Shown piece by piece: positions 11,995-23,440 of a stretch of 64,000 bases of DNA. Position 1 is the first letter of the stretch. Each line of letters begins with the position of its first letter. The stretch comes from Epiperipatus broadwayi (taxonomy: Eukaryota > Onychophora > Udeonychophora > Euonychophora > Peripatidae), in the NCBI GenBank assembly GCA_028023455.1, contig JAQFVV010006734.1, positions 345,527 through 409,526 on the forward strand, written 5' to 3'. The notes below the pieces were generated by a model. That model was not told the DNA's origin, searched no databases, and was given only the letters and a program-made list of their open reading frames with translations. Made by a program: the position numbers and the translations under genes.

Positions 11995-12815
11995 TTAATA
12001 TAATTATAAGGGACTTGAACTCAGACTTTCAAACTTCCCACAACTATCCAATTCATCTTATGCAACTGATACATATGACAACATTCATATGAGAAAAGAT
12101 AAATGATCTCCAATATACATATTTCATGCTGAACCAGCACTCATCAGTTGATCTCCAATATACATATTTCATGCTGAACCAGCACTCATCAGTTGGTCCA
12201 GGTCACCATTTCCAAAATATATATACAATCACTGCTTAGTTCATATTAAAATGGCAAATCTTCAAACTTTCAGCCATCCATATCATTGAAAATGAAATGT
12301 TCAAAGCCCTTGATGATGCCAATATTATTGTCATACTAATGTTGATCTTAAGTATGACCCCTCATGCATAGGATCTTAAGTTCAGTATAGAAATATACAT
12401 GTATTTAAATATTACATATTCTGCCTGTATTCTGACCACCTCTCTTCTGTATAATTAATGGACCATGGACATATTAAAGTTCTATACATGAGGGGTCAGA
12501 CTGGCTTAAGGTCAACATGGGCATGACAATAATATTGGCACCAACAAAAGCTTTGAGCATTTTATCCTCAGATTTTCAATGAGATAGGTGGCTGAAGAGT
12601 GGAGAAGACTGAAACTTGTCCATTCAAGTTTGAAGATTTTCTATCATAATATAAAATGAGCAGTGATTGTATATATGTGTTGGTGATGGTTCAATACAAA
12701 AATGTATATTGGAGATCATTTATCTTTCTCACAAGTATGTGGCCATATGTATCAGTCATATAAGATGGGTTGGATAGCTGTGGGGAGTTTGAAGGTTGAG
12801 TTCAAGTCCCTTATA
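11995..12815. mobile_element. Foldback element with long imperfect inverted arms
   Basis: The left arm (about 12000-12370) is the reverse complement of the right arm (about 12480-12815). For example ATAAGGGACTTGAACTCAGA at the left pairs with TTGAGTTCAAGTCCCTTATA at the right, and TATGACCCCTCATGCATAGG pairs with the ATACATGAGGGGTCAGACT region. The left arm carries an extra 45-base direct duplication (12104-12148 and 12149-12193) that the right arm lacks, so the duplication came after the element formed. No transposase is present. Non-autonomous foldback/MITE type; superfamily not assigned. Confidence 0.7.
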
Positions 12816-14036
12816 ATTATTATACATTATGTAAATTTTAAGAGTTTTCTTCCATATCAATAATAGAAAAAATAATGATTCTTTTATAAAATGTAGGACA
12901 GAAGTTCCCATAGTAGTGGATGGAAGGTTTACTATAACAAAGCATATCAATACAGGTAAACATAAATAACACTTTGATGTAATAGTATCAGCATAATAAA
13001 GTAACTGAACTTTTTAAATGTTCATATTTTGGATTAGTTGAAAAATGGTTACCATAACTTTAGAAGTATGAAATCTACTAATAAATTATTATTATTTTTT
13101 TATAATCCTCAATTTTCTTGTGTGAGAACTGTGAATCAATAATAACTTTGATATTTAAAAACTATTGTGATGAAAATTGCAAATGTGTTATTTGTTTCTG
13201 TTTATACATGTATTGAACCAGAAGGAAATAAAATTACATCCAATGTTAATAAGATATTTTGATGCCATCAATGAAAATAATCTCAATTCTAAAATTGTGA
13301 TTCTATTAGTGAATAATATAAACATAAATTTTGGAGGATGCAAGCCAATTCCATGCCAGTTGATATAAAGGTGATAATAACAAATATATATTTTAGCCAT
13401 AGTATAGTTCATGAGGCACATTTAAAACAAATTTTGTGAACATAAGCTCTGTTACTATATGTGACCAAGAAATGATGGAGGATCAAGGAGAATCATGAAG
13501 TACACATGGATACAACAACAGCCAGTGTAGAGACTGCCAATAAACCTTTTTATCCTTTTAAGAACTTAGTACACAAATATTATTATTGTCAAATAAATTA
13601 TGTTACAAAAAGCTAATACCTCTTGTCCGTTTCAATTTGCATCTCATCAATTAATGCACTGATTCACAAGAATCTCATGTCACCTGAGTTATGTGTGGAA
13701 TAACTCGATGCAGGAAGTAAGGTTGTAATGAACTCTAGTGGTGCCATTAAAAAACCAAACACATAAATTTCTAGGAGTTTTCCAATCTCACTACATCCTC
13801 TGATGAACAGAAAATATTGTTATAGGAGGGTGACATTAGCATTGGGGGATGACAATCAGTTATTCCTTACTGCAATATGGTCATCAGAAAATAAAATCCA
13901 CTGAAAGAAGGTTGATTGCCTCATCAGGTTACAATATAAAATATAAAAAGCTTTTCAGTTATTCAAAGGTAAGGTACTTTATTATTATTCAAAGCTAAGG
14001 TACATTATTACCAGAAATAGAGCCTATTGTCATATT
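12816..14036. other. No gene supported
   Basis: AT-rich sequence. Two ORFs overlap in opposite strands near 13.2-13.4 kb but neither has recognisable domains. A short direct repeat of about 30 bases (TTATTCAAAGGTAAGGTAC and TTATTCAAAGCTAAGGTAC) lies at about 13955-14005, next to the Penelope-like element. Confidence 0.3.
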
Positions 14037-14217
14037 ATCTTCTATATTTCATCTTAGCATTATGAATTTGACTGGGCTGGTTTAAAGCAGTGCTAAGCTT
14101 TAAATTTATAAAGAAACTATAATTTTACAATCTTTTCCATATAGTGGATCTTCACTTTGTATTGAATAACAAATAAATAAGAAAAAAAATAAAAGGTAGA
14201 TTGAGTTATAATTTACA
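14037..14217 (+). repeat. Left direct terminal repeat (pLTR) of a Penelope-like element
   Basis: About 180 bases, similar in the same orientation to 16576-16757. Shared blocks are CTTCTATA, CTTAG, GCAGTGCTAAGCTTTAAAT, CAATCTTTTCCATATAGTGG, TTGAATAACAAATAAATAAG and ATAGATTGAATTA-like. Penelope-like elements characteristically carry such direct terminal repeats. Confidence 0.6.
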
Positions 14218-14923
14218 ATGGCTGGTTATATTATGTATAAGATGTATTGAAAACATTGAAAGCCATGACCAGTAAGAAAGAGAGAGTTAGTTTTTTGGAG
14301 CAATGTCAAAATTATCAAATTTTTCTCAGTTGTTGTAATATTCAAATAGATAAATCTATAGTTCAGAGAGATAAAATAGTTCTGGCTTAAAGAAACAGTT
14401 GTTCTGAATGAATATCACTGGATTCAAAAGAGTAGTTAAAAATAAGCTCACAGACTAAAGTATATACAAAAATCAACTACAGAGTTCCCAAAAATATAAA
14501 GAACAAATTCTTGAACTTAGTTAAAATATTACATTACAAATTGCAAAGAAATCAAGTCATATATCACATAACCTAATTTAACAAGCTTGTATTACAAATT
14601 TGATAAAAAACTAAAATTTTTAGCTAACAAATAGAGTCTAGAGTAAACCAAGGTAGAGGGCAACAAATTCATTAATCTGACCAAATTCTCACTCTGAGAA
14701 AATATTAAACATGTTTTTGACTGTGACCAAAGTTAGTTGCTGAAAATTAAAAGAATCCATATTTAGAGATGATTGTGAATATTGAAACCAACTATGAAAA
14801 GAAACCTCAACAGGAAGATGTAATAGGCAAAATGATGCAGGTGTTACATCTCAACCAACTAAACTGAATAAAGACAAACACAAATGGTCTAACAACATGA
14901 AAGCATCAAAAACATTCACATAA

Positions 14924-16440
14924 TTGAATAATATCAAATGCTTAAAAGAGGACACGAGAATAGATTTATTCTATTGTCAAATTAACATTATGAAACAAAA
15001 AGTTAACAAACAAATTATAAGGTTAATATTTAAATGCTGGGAAGCATATAATTTAAAAAAAGAAAAAGACAAATTTATTGTACCAACATTAAAACAATAC
15101 CAAAATAAAGTAATTAATAAATTTGAGTCTAGAAGGATTTATCCAACATCTATTATCCTCCAAGTATCCTGGAAAACATGAAAATGCACAAAGCAAATCA
15201 CTCTCTCAGACCTTTAATAGATTTTGGGACACTTAATTTTATAAAACATTCAAATTAATAGCTGAGTAGCTGATTGATCATGCAGATTTTGACAGATAGA
15301 TATCAAATCTTCATTTGATTGTGGGCAGTTCTTAAATTTACAACTATATAACCCCTGCCATAGGCTTGCTTCATTAGATGTAGTAGTTCCATGGCTCAGT
15401 GTCATGTTTACAATCCATTGGCATAATACATGATACATTAGCCAAATCTGGCTTCGATAACAACAAAACCATCTTTATTGTTGACATTCTCAAATGGATG
15501 GCTGGGGACATCATAACCCTGTTCAAGGAAAGATTTTACATAATGGAACATAGCTGGCCCATGGAGCTACCCCTAAGTGGTGTGATTTATAGCATACTAT
15601 TGAACAAATTTGAAATGGCAGTTATCCCAAGATATTTCGCCACAGCTACCTTATGTCTATATATATGCTATGCCAACCATGTTGATTTATGCTGAACAAA
15701 ATGGAATGAACTGAATCAGTTATCATTTTTAGCCTGGGCCATAGAACATGATGATGCATGAAATGGAATAAATATCCAACACTCCCATGAACAAGTAAAC
15801 TTCAAAATGTTCATCAAACACATCAAGGTTTGTGGTTGTATTCATCCTCATTCTGACCCTCCCACCTCACACAAATTAGCATGCTTTAAGTGTTCACTGT
15901 ACAGAAACTATAAGCTATGCAAGTTTGAACAGACAGGAGAGACAACATCAAAAATTATATAAAAGATCTAGGCAAGTCAGGGTATGATCATAATTCTTTA
16001 ACTAGCACCCTTAACAAATTCTACCCCACACTAAACATCAGGCCTATTAACAACATCAACACTAATGCATAGGTAAGACTTTCTTTATATCGGGTGCATC
16101 AAAAAATTTGAAGACAATCTGCTCAAATGAATTCAAAATCAGCTTCAGAGATCCCCCCCTTCCAATCTCAATCAACTATTTTATAGTACCAAAGACAAAT
16201 TGCCTCTGAACCAGGCTCTCCTAATAATCTATAAGATTAACTGCAATGAACCAACTTGCAAAGCAATTTATTATGATGAGTCTCATGCAACAGTGCAACT
16301 ACATTAGCGCAGCAAAAATACATATACTAATGCGCCAAACAGACCCCAACATAAAGTTGATATTTTTTGAGCACAGGATCAACTTGGGTTACAATTTCAA
16401 TACACTCAATATCAAACTTGTTTGCATTGTGCAATGATCA
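14924..16440 (+). pseudogene. Penelope-like element ORF (RT + GIY-YIG), broken
   Basis: Plus strand, read across several frames. N-terminal part: KQYQNKVINKFESRR (15.1 kb). RT part: ASLDVV near 15.37 kb (motif A region). Then LAKSGFDNNKTIF, FKERFYIMEHSWPMELPLSG (the xGxxMGxPLS block, with E for G), LNKFE, and YFATATLCLYICYANHVDLC. The last block is the catalytic RYxDD region, here read as YANH, so a catalytic aspartate is lost. At about 16.18-16.26 kb KLPLNQALLIIYKINCNEPT and IYYDESHA match the start of a GIY-YIG endonuclease, followed by FFEHRINLGYNF. This domain order is specific to Penelope-like elements. Stops and frameshifts make it inactive. Direct repeats flank it on both sides. Confidence 0.75.
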
Positions 16441-16575
16441 AAAGAGAAAAATACAGAAAGGCATGATATATCGCCGATATTCACACGATAAATAAAAAGG
16501 ACTCGTGCGTTGCATTATCATGCAAGTGGTATATTTAAATTTACAAACTTGCATACTAATTAGTCTATAAGTTCT

Positions 16576-16757
16576 CTCTTCTATAAACTATCTTAGTGCT
16601 ATGAAGATGATTGGCGTAATCAAAAGCAGTGCTGCTAAGCTGTAAATGTGTAAAAAAGCTAAAATTTTATAATCTTTCCAATATAGTGGTCTTTCATTAT
16701 TTATTGAATTACAAATAAATAAGGAAAGAAATAAAAAATAGATTGAATTACAAATCA
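16576..16757 (+). repeat. Right direct terminal repeat (pLTR) of the Penelope-like element
   Basis: Partner of 14037-14217 in direct orientation. The alignment is imperfect, with several substitutions and small indels, in line with an old insertion. The shared GTGCTAAGCTTTAAA-type block also occurs downstream of the second Penelope fragment at about 46.36 kb. Confidence 0.6.
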
Positions 16758-17455
16758 TTTCATTGCATTTCTTAAGTTTGGATAAATATCCTAATACATT
16801 GGAAACATTTTTCAATAACAATTATTCTAAAATGATCTCTTTTTTTGTTTTTCACAAAGCTGTACAAAAGTAGAATCTGACAATATTTCAGTCACAGAGA
16901 TTAACATTATTAAATGCTTTTATTAAACTTAGGAAATCTGTTTATTTGTTTAAGATACATTTTGCAATTGAATTTTAATATACTTCTATCAAATGGATTT
17001 CCTTCAAATTTTATATATGTTAGAAATTTATAACAAAATAAGATGACAATAAAATATTTCAGAGTTATCAAGTGGTTCATATATAATCTAAAAGTTGTTA
17101 TTACACTGAATTTCAAACATGTTAATATTGGTTCAGTAAATTTTCAGTGGTGCACATGAAAGAACATTATATTTTTAAAATGCTTTTATTTAAAAAAAAG
17201 TAGACTAAAAATGTTAATGATTAATTAAAATAGAATTGATTGTAAAAGTTGCTTTTTTTAAAATGGATAAAATTTTGTTTTTTCTTAATTATAGAAGTTT
17301 CTTTTTTTAAGAATGTTCTTTTAAAAACAAAATAATATTATAATTGATTTTTAATGCACCATGAATTTCCTTAAAAATTTTACACAGACTGTGACATTGT
17401 TTTCATTCTCTGATTTAAATATGAATAATTACAAAAAAACCCATGAATATAAAAA
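16758..17455. other. No feature seen
   Basis: AT-rich sequence with homopolymer runs; no gene recognised. Confidence 0.3.
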
Positions 17456-17459
17456 AAAT

Positions 17460-17730
17460 TTTTTTAGAATAAATTATTTTATTTACTGTGCAATAAAAAA
17501 AACAAAAAAATATTTGTTTTTCTTCAACCACAATTGGTGGTGGGAGAAGATTATATTAATTTCAAATAAAAGCATGGTTGTCAATAAATTGATTAATTCA
17601 ATGACTTGTAAAAATTAGTGATTGAATTAATCAATTTCTGGGCACCACATGTTTTATTTCAAGTTAAATACAAAAATCCCATTTGCAGTTGAAGAAAACA
17701 GTTATTTTTTGACTTTTTAGAATACAATAA
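17460..17730. repeat. AT-rich foldback repeat, second family member
   Basis: Inverted layout as at 11.25 kb: TTCTTCAACCACAATTGGTG at the left and CCCATTTGCAGTTGAAGAAA at the right. An inner inverted pair, TTGATTAATTCAATGAC and GTGATTGAATTAATCAA, could form a strong hairpin. Confidence 0.55.
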
Positions 17731-18989
17731 ATAAAAATTTTATTAAATGCTTTTATTGAAGTTGGAAAAAGTGTTTGTTTATTCGTATGTTTGTAAATGT
17801 TTGAATCATTTTAAAGCTAGAATGAAATTGAAGTTTAATAGATTTAAATTCAATGGAATTGCTTGATATTTGGTATATAAGTAATTAATATCAGAATAAT
17901 CCATATGGGACATTAATCTTTTCAGTAAATCACCTAGTTTCTTAGATATTGAATAGACTGTGAAAAATAGTGAATATTTTGATATCAAATTTAAAAATTA
18001 TTGTCAGAACTATCATTTGATTTAAATATGTCTCACAAGAGAGCAGTATAGAGATTTTTTTCTTTCATTTTAATAACATTTTAAAATCAAGATTTAATAA
18101 AGTTAAATTCGAATATATTTTATTGAAATTTTGTACATTAAAAAAAATCTCTTCAAAAGTCCCATGGGACACATTAATATTTTAAATAGGTGACTTAGTA
18201 TCTTATATATGGATGAGTAGGGCAGGGAAGATTTTGAACATTTTGATATCATAAAACTATTCTTAGAATTTCAATATTTAAGTAATGCTTGCAATTTTCT
18301 TGGTTGCAATTATAAGCTTCATTTAAGTAATAAGAAAGTTTGCGTATAATATAGTTTTGTTAAGTTTCTTTACAAAAAAAAATTTTTTTTTCAAATAAAA
18401 AAAATGTCAACCAATTTTAAACAGAAAAGTTCATTACTGGTTTACTATACATATATAATTATATGCACATGCTAAATATGATATATATATAAAGAGTATA
18501 GTTATTAATTTACTGCAGAAATATCTAGTGATATATATACACTATAAGTGTGAAATTGATTTAATGTAAAATTATACATATTAACTGAAGTTCATTTACA
18601 ATATAGTTTTGGTGAGCATTTTTTTTTTTTAAAATAAAAGTTTTTTTTTCAAATAAAAAAAAAAGTCAACTAATTTTAAGTAGGAAAGTTAATTATTGAT
18701 TTATTATACATATATAATTATGTGCAAATGTTCCAATCAAAAGCAAAAATGTCACTTTTCACTTAAAAAAAATATTTATATTTTTAATTACCTCATATAC
18801 ACATATTATTATCTACATATACTAAATATGATCCATACATAAATATTATATATTTTAACTTATAGCATAAATATCTAGTAATATATATAAATATCAACTG
18901 TGTCAAGTCAATTTAATGTGCAATATAGTTTTACATTTTTATACTAAAAAGTTAAAAATAATAGATTGTTTTTTTTATATTAAATGCTT
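17731..18989. repeat. AT-rich region with a direct duplication
   Basis: Two segments at about 18345-18475 and 18600-18730 share a long block: AATATAGTTTTG, a poly-A/poly-T run, TTCAAATAAAAAAAA, GTCAACYAATTTTAA and ATACATATATAATTATRTGC. They look like a diverged tandem duplication with a period of about 250 bases. No coding content. Confidence 0.45.
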
Positions 18990-19370
18990 TTATTTACCAT
19001 GCACTAAAAAGAAAAAAAAGTTTTTTCAATTACAATTGGCATTTTTAGATTTGATTTAAAATAAAAATGTGGGGGGGGGGAGGGTCAAAATTAATTAAGT
19101 TAATCCCTATTTTTTATAACAATGGATTAACCTAATTAATTTCTGGATCCCCCTCCATGTTTTTATTTCAAGTCAAATCTAAAAACCCCAATTGTGGTTG
19201 ATGAGTCCAGAAATTAATTAAGATGAACCTTATTTTTTTATAACAAAGGATTGACTTAATTAATTTCTGGATCTCTCCCCCCTCATGTTTTTATTTCAAG
19301 TTAAATCTAAACCCCCCACTTATCATTGAAGAAACAATTATTTTTTTTAGAGCATGATAAATAAAGTATT
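18990..19370. repeat. AT-rich foldback repeat with poly-G/poly-C arms, third member
   Basis: Composite foldback. TTTTAGATTTGATTTAAAAT and its inverted partners occur at both ends and in the middle; the G-run at about 19071-19083 is mirrored by C-runs at 19149-19154 and 19276-19282. The segment TAATTAATTTCTGGATC occurs twice, so this copy appears to hold one and a half units. Confidence 0.55.
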
Positions 19371-20470
19371 TAATATATATAAAAAAAAAATCTCTATTAT
19401 CATAAAATATTTTTTATACATTATTTAAAATAATGTTATTTTGTAACATAAGGCAAGATTTCAAGTTTCCTATCCCAAATTAAATTGTTAAATTATGAAT
19501 GTTTCATAAAATATATTGAAGAATGGGCTGCTTGTTTAATTGAAATAAAGTTCCCAAAGAATTCTTTTAAAGGTAGAATCTAGGAAACAGATGTTATTAT
19601 GACAATTGAAGGTACACACAAATAACAAAATATATTATTGATAATTTTTTATTTGAAGAAATAAGAAGAGTAAATATTTTTTTTAATTACTGAAAACTTA
19701 AATGGATAAAAAATTAACCTTGGTAAAAGATGGCTAGAAATATTTACCCAATTTAAGAAACAACATATTCTTTTGAAAATCTTATAATTCTAATTGAACT
19801 TTTGTGTTGCTCCATTACCAGTGCTTCTGTTAAAATGACTACTGGTATAATATAAAAAAATGATGGTTATCTGTAAAATGTAACTTTTGTGATGTAAGTT
19901 GAAATGAGATTGCATTCAGTGAAAAAGTATAATTTTAAAAATTTTCTGCATTATTTAATATTGTATTAAATAAGTGTATTGAGTAGATGTTTTTAAAGCC
20001 AGCATTGGTAATGTTTGTATTTCGTAAAGCAATACATGACTTTTTTCATTGGTAGTTTACATATATGTATATGTTTTTGTCTACATATAACTTAAATTTC
20101 ATCAATAATTTCATACAGCATGATGACCGTGTAGTTTTTCTTATCAGTACAACCTATATGAATTCTTAAATTTAAATAACCTCTTATTGAAAAGAAAGTT
20201 ATAAAATGAATAGATCAGGTCAAATCAAGTTATTTATACATTTTTATTTATTTATGTATATATAATAGTAATATCATATTAAACGAATTGACATAACAAA
20301 GAATAATTTTTAAGAAAAAATGTTATTTAATACTATATTTAATCATTTTTGAAGATCTACGAATTTAAGAGTATTTGTTGCTATCTATTGCTTAAAAATT
20401 TTTTTTTGCCTATCAACTCGGAAATTAAATTCTGAATCATTTCTTAGTTTCAACTATATAATTTAAAAAT
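19371..20470. other. No gene supported
   Basis: AT-rich intergenic sequence downstream of small heat-shock gene 1, with no recognisable domain or repeat. That gene's polyadenylation signal lies just beyond, at about 20513-20520. Confidence 0.3.
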
Positions 20471-20644
20471 AATATTAGAAGAAAAAAACGCATACAAGTT
20501 TAATTTACTAATTATTTATTATCACTTTTACAATTAATTAACTTTTATATATAAATAAACAAATGCAAAGAGTATTTAATTTTAATTTACAATCTCACAT
20601 ATTTCAGTCAACTACAGTTAAAGTCGATGAGAATCAGAATTTTC

Positions 20645-21178
20645 CTAATGCTGTTTAGTAGTTTCTGATAGTTCTTTCATAGTATCCGATGGAGACAATT
20701 CACTTTCAAATAAAATTGGGATAGTCTTTTCATTATTTGTCGATTTCCTGGGTGCGTCAATTGTTAATATACCGCTTCTACGGAAAGTAGAAATAATTTT
20801 TTCAATTTCAATGTCTTCCGGAATGTTAATTGTGCGTTTAATTTCACGGCGGATTAAATTATCCGAGTTTTCATCTCCTTCCATATGAAGTGCGTGCACT
20901 TGTAAATTATTTCCTAGACACTTAACAGTTATTTCCTCTGGTTTGAAATCTTTTAAATCCAATTCAACAAAAAACTTTTCTGACGAACATTGAACATTTT
21001 CGATTAATTTATCGTTACTCATAAAGTTTTTATTGTTACCATTGCTTTGAGTTTTATTTTCATCATCGCGTAGAAGATTCAAAGTAGGAGGCCAAATACT
21101 ACTGTCCAAATGCAACATTCCTGTCCAGCTTGGCTGCGACTCATATCTTTGAGTTAACGGTTGAAATAATGTACTCAT
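20645..21178 (-). CDS. Small heat-shock protein (Hsp20/alpha-crystallin), gene 1
   Basis: Cytosolic ATP-independent chaperone of the alpha-crystallin family, expected to form oligomers that hold unfolding proteins. The 177-residue ORF has an N-terminal arm with an aromatic SIWPPTLNLL stretch. The alpha-crystallin domain begins at FFVELDLKDFKPEEI (about residues 70-84), followed by REIKRTINIP (the position of the conserved beta-7 arginine) and the family hallmark SGILTIDAP. The C-terminal tail has the I-x-I anchor as TIPIL. I start at the ATG at 21178: the ten codons upstream are open only from a TTG, and the paralogue at 52.5 kb also begins M-x-T-x-x-QPL. There are no introns, as is common for heat-induced genes. 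A TATA box and heat-shock-like elements lie upstream, and TTTATT at 20513 (AATAAA on the coding strand) is a likely polyadenylation signal. It appears intact. Confidence 0.93.
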   Translation of the reverse strand: MSTLFQPLTQRYESQPSWTGMLHLDSSIWPPTLNLLRDDENKTQSNGNNKNFMSNDKLIENVQCSSEKFFVELDLKDFKPEEITVKCLGNNLQVHALHMEGDENSDNLIRREIKRTINIPEDIEIEKIISTFRRSGILTIDAPRKSTNNEKTIPILFESELSPSDTMKELSETTKQH

Positions 21179-21229
21179 ACTTACGTCTTTATTACTTTTT
21201 TCACGCAAAAGCTTTCCTTGAATCTGTAA

Positions 21230-21390
21230 AAAATTTCAGTGTTGTTGAACTATCACTGTCTATATATATATAAATTAATTTTGTTTCTAGATTTTTCTCG
21301 CACATTTCAGAAAACTAAATCCCACTCAGTATACGTATTTGTTTCCAGAAAGATCTACAGGATTCCGGTATAGCGCCCTCTAGCGAGGAA
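21230..21390 (-). promoter_or_regulatory. Promoter of small heat-shock gene 1
   Basis: The coding strand shows a TATATATATA box at about 21274-21259, which would place the start of transcription near 21235. That gives a 5' UTR of about 55 bases before the ATG at 21178. Upstream are heat-shock-element-like GAA/TTC units around 21285-21300 (GAAAAATCTAGAAAC), 21307-21316 (TTTTCTGAAA), 21347-21354 (TTCTGGAAA) and 21361-21366 (GGAATC). They are less regular than those of gene 2. Next to them, 21373-21385 is a CTCF-like site. Confidence 0.6.
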
Positions 21391-21940
21391 AATAATAGTC
21401 ACAACCTACAAACTTCTGAATATTTATGATTAATTTTAATTTATAGATAGATTATTTTTGATAATTTTGCATATTTGTTTTATTTAACATCTTTAAGTTC
21501 GAGTTGACAATTTGAAATTGTATGAATTTTGTCGTTTTTCTTTTTTAAATAAGTATTTAGTTTTTAAACACAGTATTTAAACGCTTTGGAAACCAGAAAT
21601 AAGTAAAGCTTAAAACAGACTTGATTATTAATTATGTCGATATAGAGATATTGAAAAAATGCTCCTATAAGAATTCCATTTTACTTCTTGCTTCGTATAA
21701 AAATTCAATTTTAAGACTTTCTTATTTCTCGCTTCCAATGCGTTTGGTTGAATAACAATTGCATAAAAAAGTCAAAAAGAATAGTGAATTATAAACACAA
21801 CATTCTATAAATAAATATAAAGTAAAAGTAAATATGGATGAGTAAGTGATTGACCTCCTCTTCTCAGTAATAGCGAAGCTTGCATCATAATATAATCACA
21901 TTTTTTTTCTTGTAATCAGCATATGGACACACATTTAACG
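21391..21940. other. No feature seen
   Basis: Intergenic region upstream of small heat-shock gene 1. No ORF or repeat recognised. Confidence 0.3.
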
Positions 21941-21985
21941 CAGTGGTTTACAATCTTTTAACCAATGATGATATCCCAAATTTCC
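21941..21985 (+). repeat. Candidate hAT terminal inverted repeat (3' end of transposon)
   Basis: Begins CAGTGGTTTACAATCTTTTA, the usual CAGTG start of hAT/Charlie ends. It lies about 260 bases beyond the C-terminus of the minus-strand hAT transposase remnant, where the 3' end is expected. A matching 8-base target duplication at the other candidate ends was not found. Confidence 0.45.
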
Positions 21986-22243
21986 AATAGCGGATTCTCT
22001 AAAGGCAGGTGGTATTTAAGAACATATTCTGTTTATTTTTCTTCTTTCTAAACATGGAAGCAAATCACTTTGTGATTTCATACCTAAAATTTTTTGGTGA
22101 CTTCTCAGAAATTTTGCATGACACCCCCCCCCCCCCCACATACACAAAAAAGTGCAGTGCACATGTGCACTATCATATACTTTACAATCTCACTTATGGG
22201 ATCAAAAAGAATTAAACCATTTTCATAATTGGAAAAAACTTAT

Positions 22244-23440
22244 TTATTTGGCAAGATATTTCCATATTAACATTCTATTCACATCATGTGTCTCTTCAGG
22301 TTGATGATGCTTTTTGACTCTAGCATCATCAACTGTGTTGTGATTTCTTAGCCATACTTGAATTGAGTCACTGCAGTCCCAACAATCTAATGGAAGACTT
22401 GTAAAATTTATTACTAGAAGATTTGCCACATTTTTCATTTCGGGGCAATTTCTTTTATCCAAATAAATTGTTTTCATTACAGAAAACCCTCATTCAGCAT
22501 GCAAAATTCTTAGCAATGGTATTAATTATATATTTATCTCTTTGGATAGTTTTGGGTAAAACATGTTTCTGATGATTTCTCATAACATTTTCAACATAAT
22601 TACAGAAATCATTAACTGAAATCTCATGATGAAATACTTTGTAGAAATCTGGTAATTTCTCTTCAAATTCTTTCCAGGGAACTATAGCTTTCAAATTCCA
22701 AGCATCTGGGTTCACAATTTTAACTAATTGATGGATTTTATGATTTCTATCTTGAATATCATTATTTATGCTATCACAATCCATTAATCTTAATGTCATA
22801 TTTGTTGTCACTACATTCAATACTTTTTGATGGGGAAGATATATTTGTTGTCTTCAATAAAATTAACATGCTGGAATTCGTTAGCAGAGATAGTTTCATT
22901 TATTATTTTTTCATAAGTACCACTCTTTTCTTTGAAATATTCAAATGCTTTAATTGTTCTCTTAATCAATTGTTCAGCACACAATATATTTCCACATCTT
23001 TCTTGAAGAACATCCAATAACAAAGAAATTTCTTCTAGTACATCGATTATTAAGCAAAATCTCTCATAAAATATTTGTTGGCAAGACATTTAGCCATTCC
23101 ATAAAATTTTCTTATTAATGGAAAAAAAATCATATAGTGCTGGATAGGCTCACCATGTTGCAACTGCTGTTCTATGACTGCATGCTGCCCATCTTGGGCC
23201 AAAAACTCTACCAATTTTTAAAATTTCAATTCCCAAATTGTTTGAAATTTTATTCAGTACCATTTGGTTTTTATTAGACTGATGAAAGATTTTATATATT
23301 TCATCAATAAATGCTTTAAAATGATTCACTTGCTTTATGTCCTTGATAAAATCATCCAACACAAGCTGAAGGTGATGATTCAAACAATGCCGAATAATAA
23401 TCCTGGGATAGTGGTTTTTTTTATTTTAACATTCACTACT
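22244..23440 (-). pseudogene. hAT transposase (KIAA1586-like), C-terminal half
   Basis: Minus strand, in four broken frames. In order: a GASV segment just after the LINE insertion point, then [20 protein letters not shown], then [19 protein letters not shown], then degraded middle blocks, and finally the hAT C-terminal dimerisation region (CGFSVM-like, then TIYLDKRNCPEMKNVANLLV and DCWDCSDSIQVWLRNH). The wording closely follows the family annotated in animals as E3 SUMO-protein ligase KIAA1586-like, which is derived from hAT transposases. Stops and frameshifts show it is inactive. The N-terminal half continues at 26218-27195 on the other side of LINE copy A. Confidence 0.8.

Noticed and set aside
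13177-13421. Overlapping ORFs on both strands near 13.2-13.4 kb
   Set aside because: No domain, no splice signals and AT-driven composition; neither is better than chance.
15250-15438. Minus-strand 62-codon ORF with many cysteines
   Set aside because: It lies opposite the Penelope RT motif A region, which explains the open frame.
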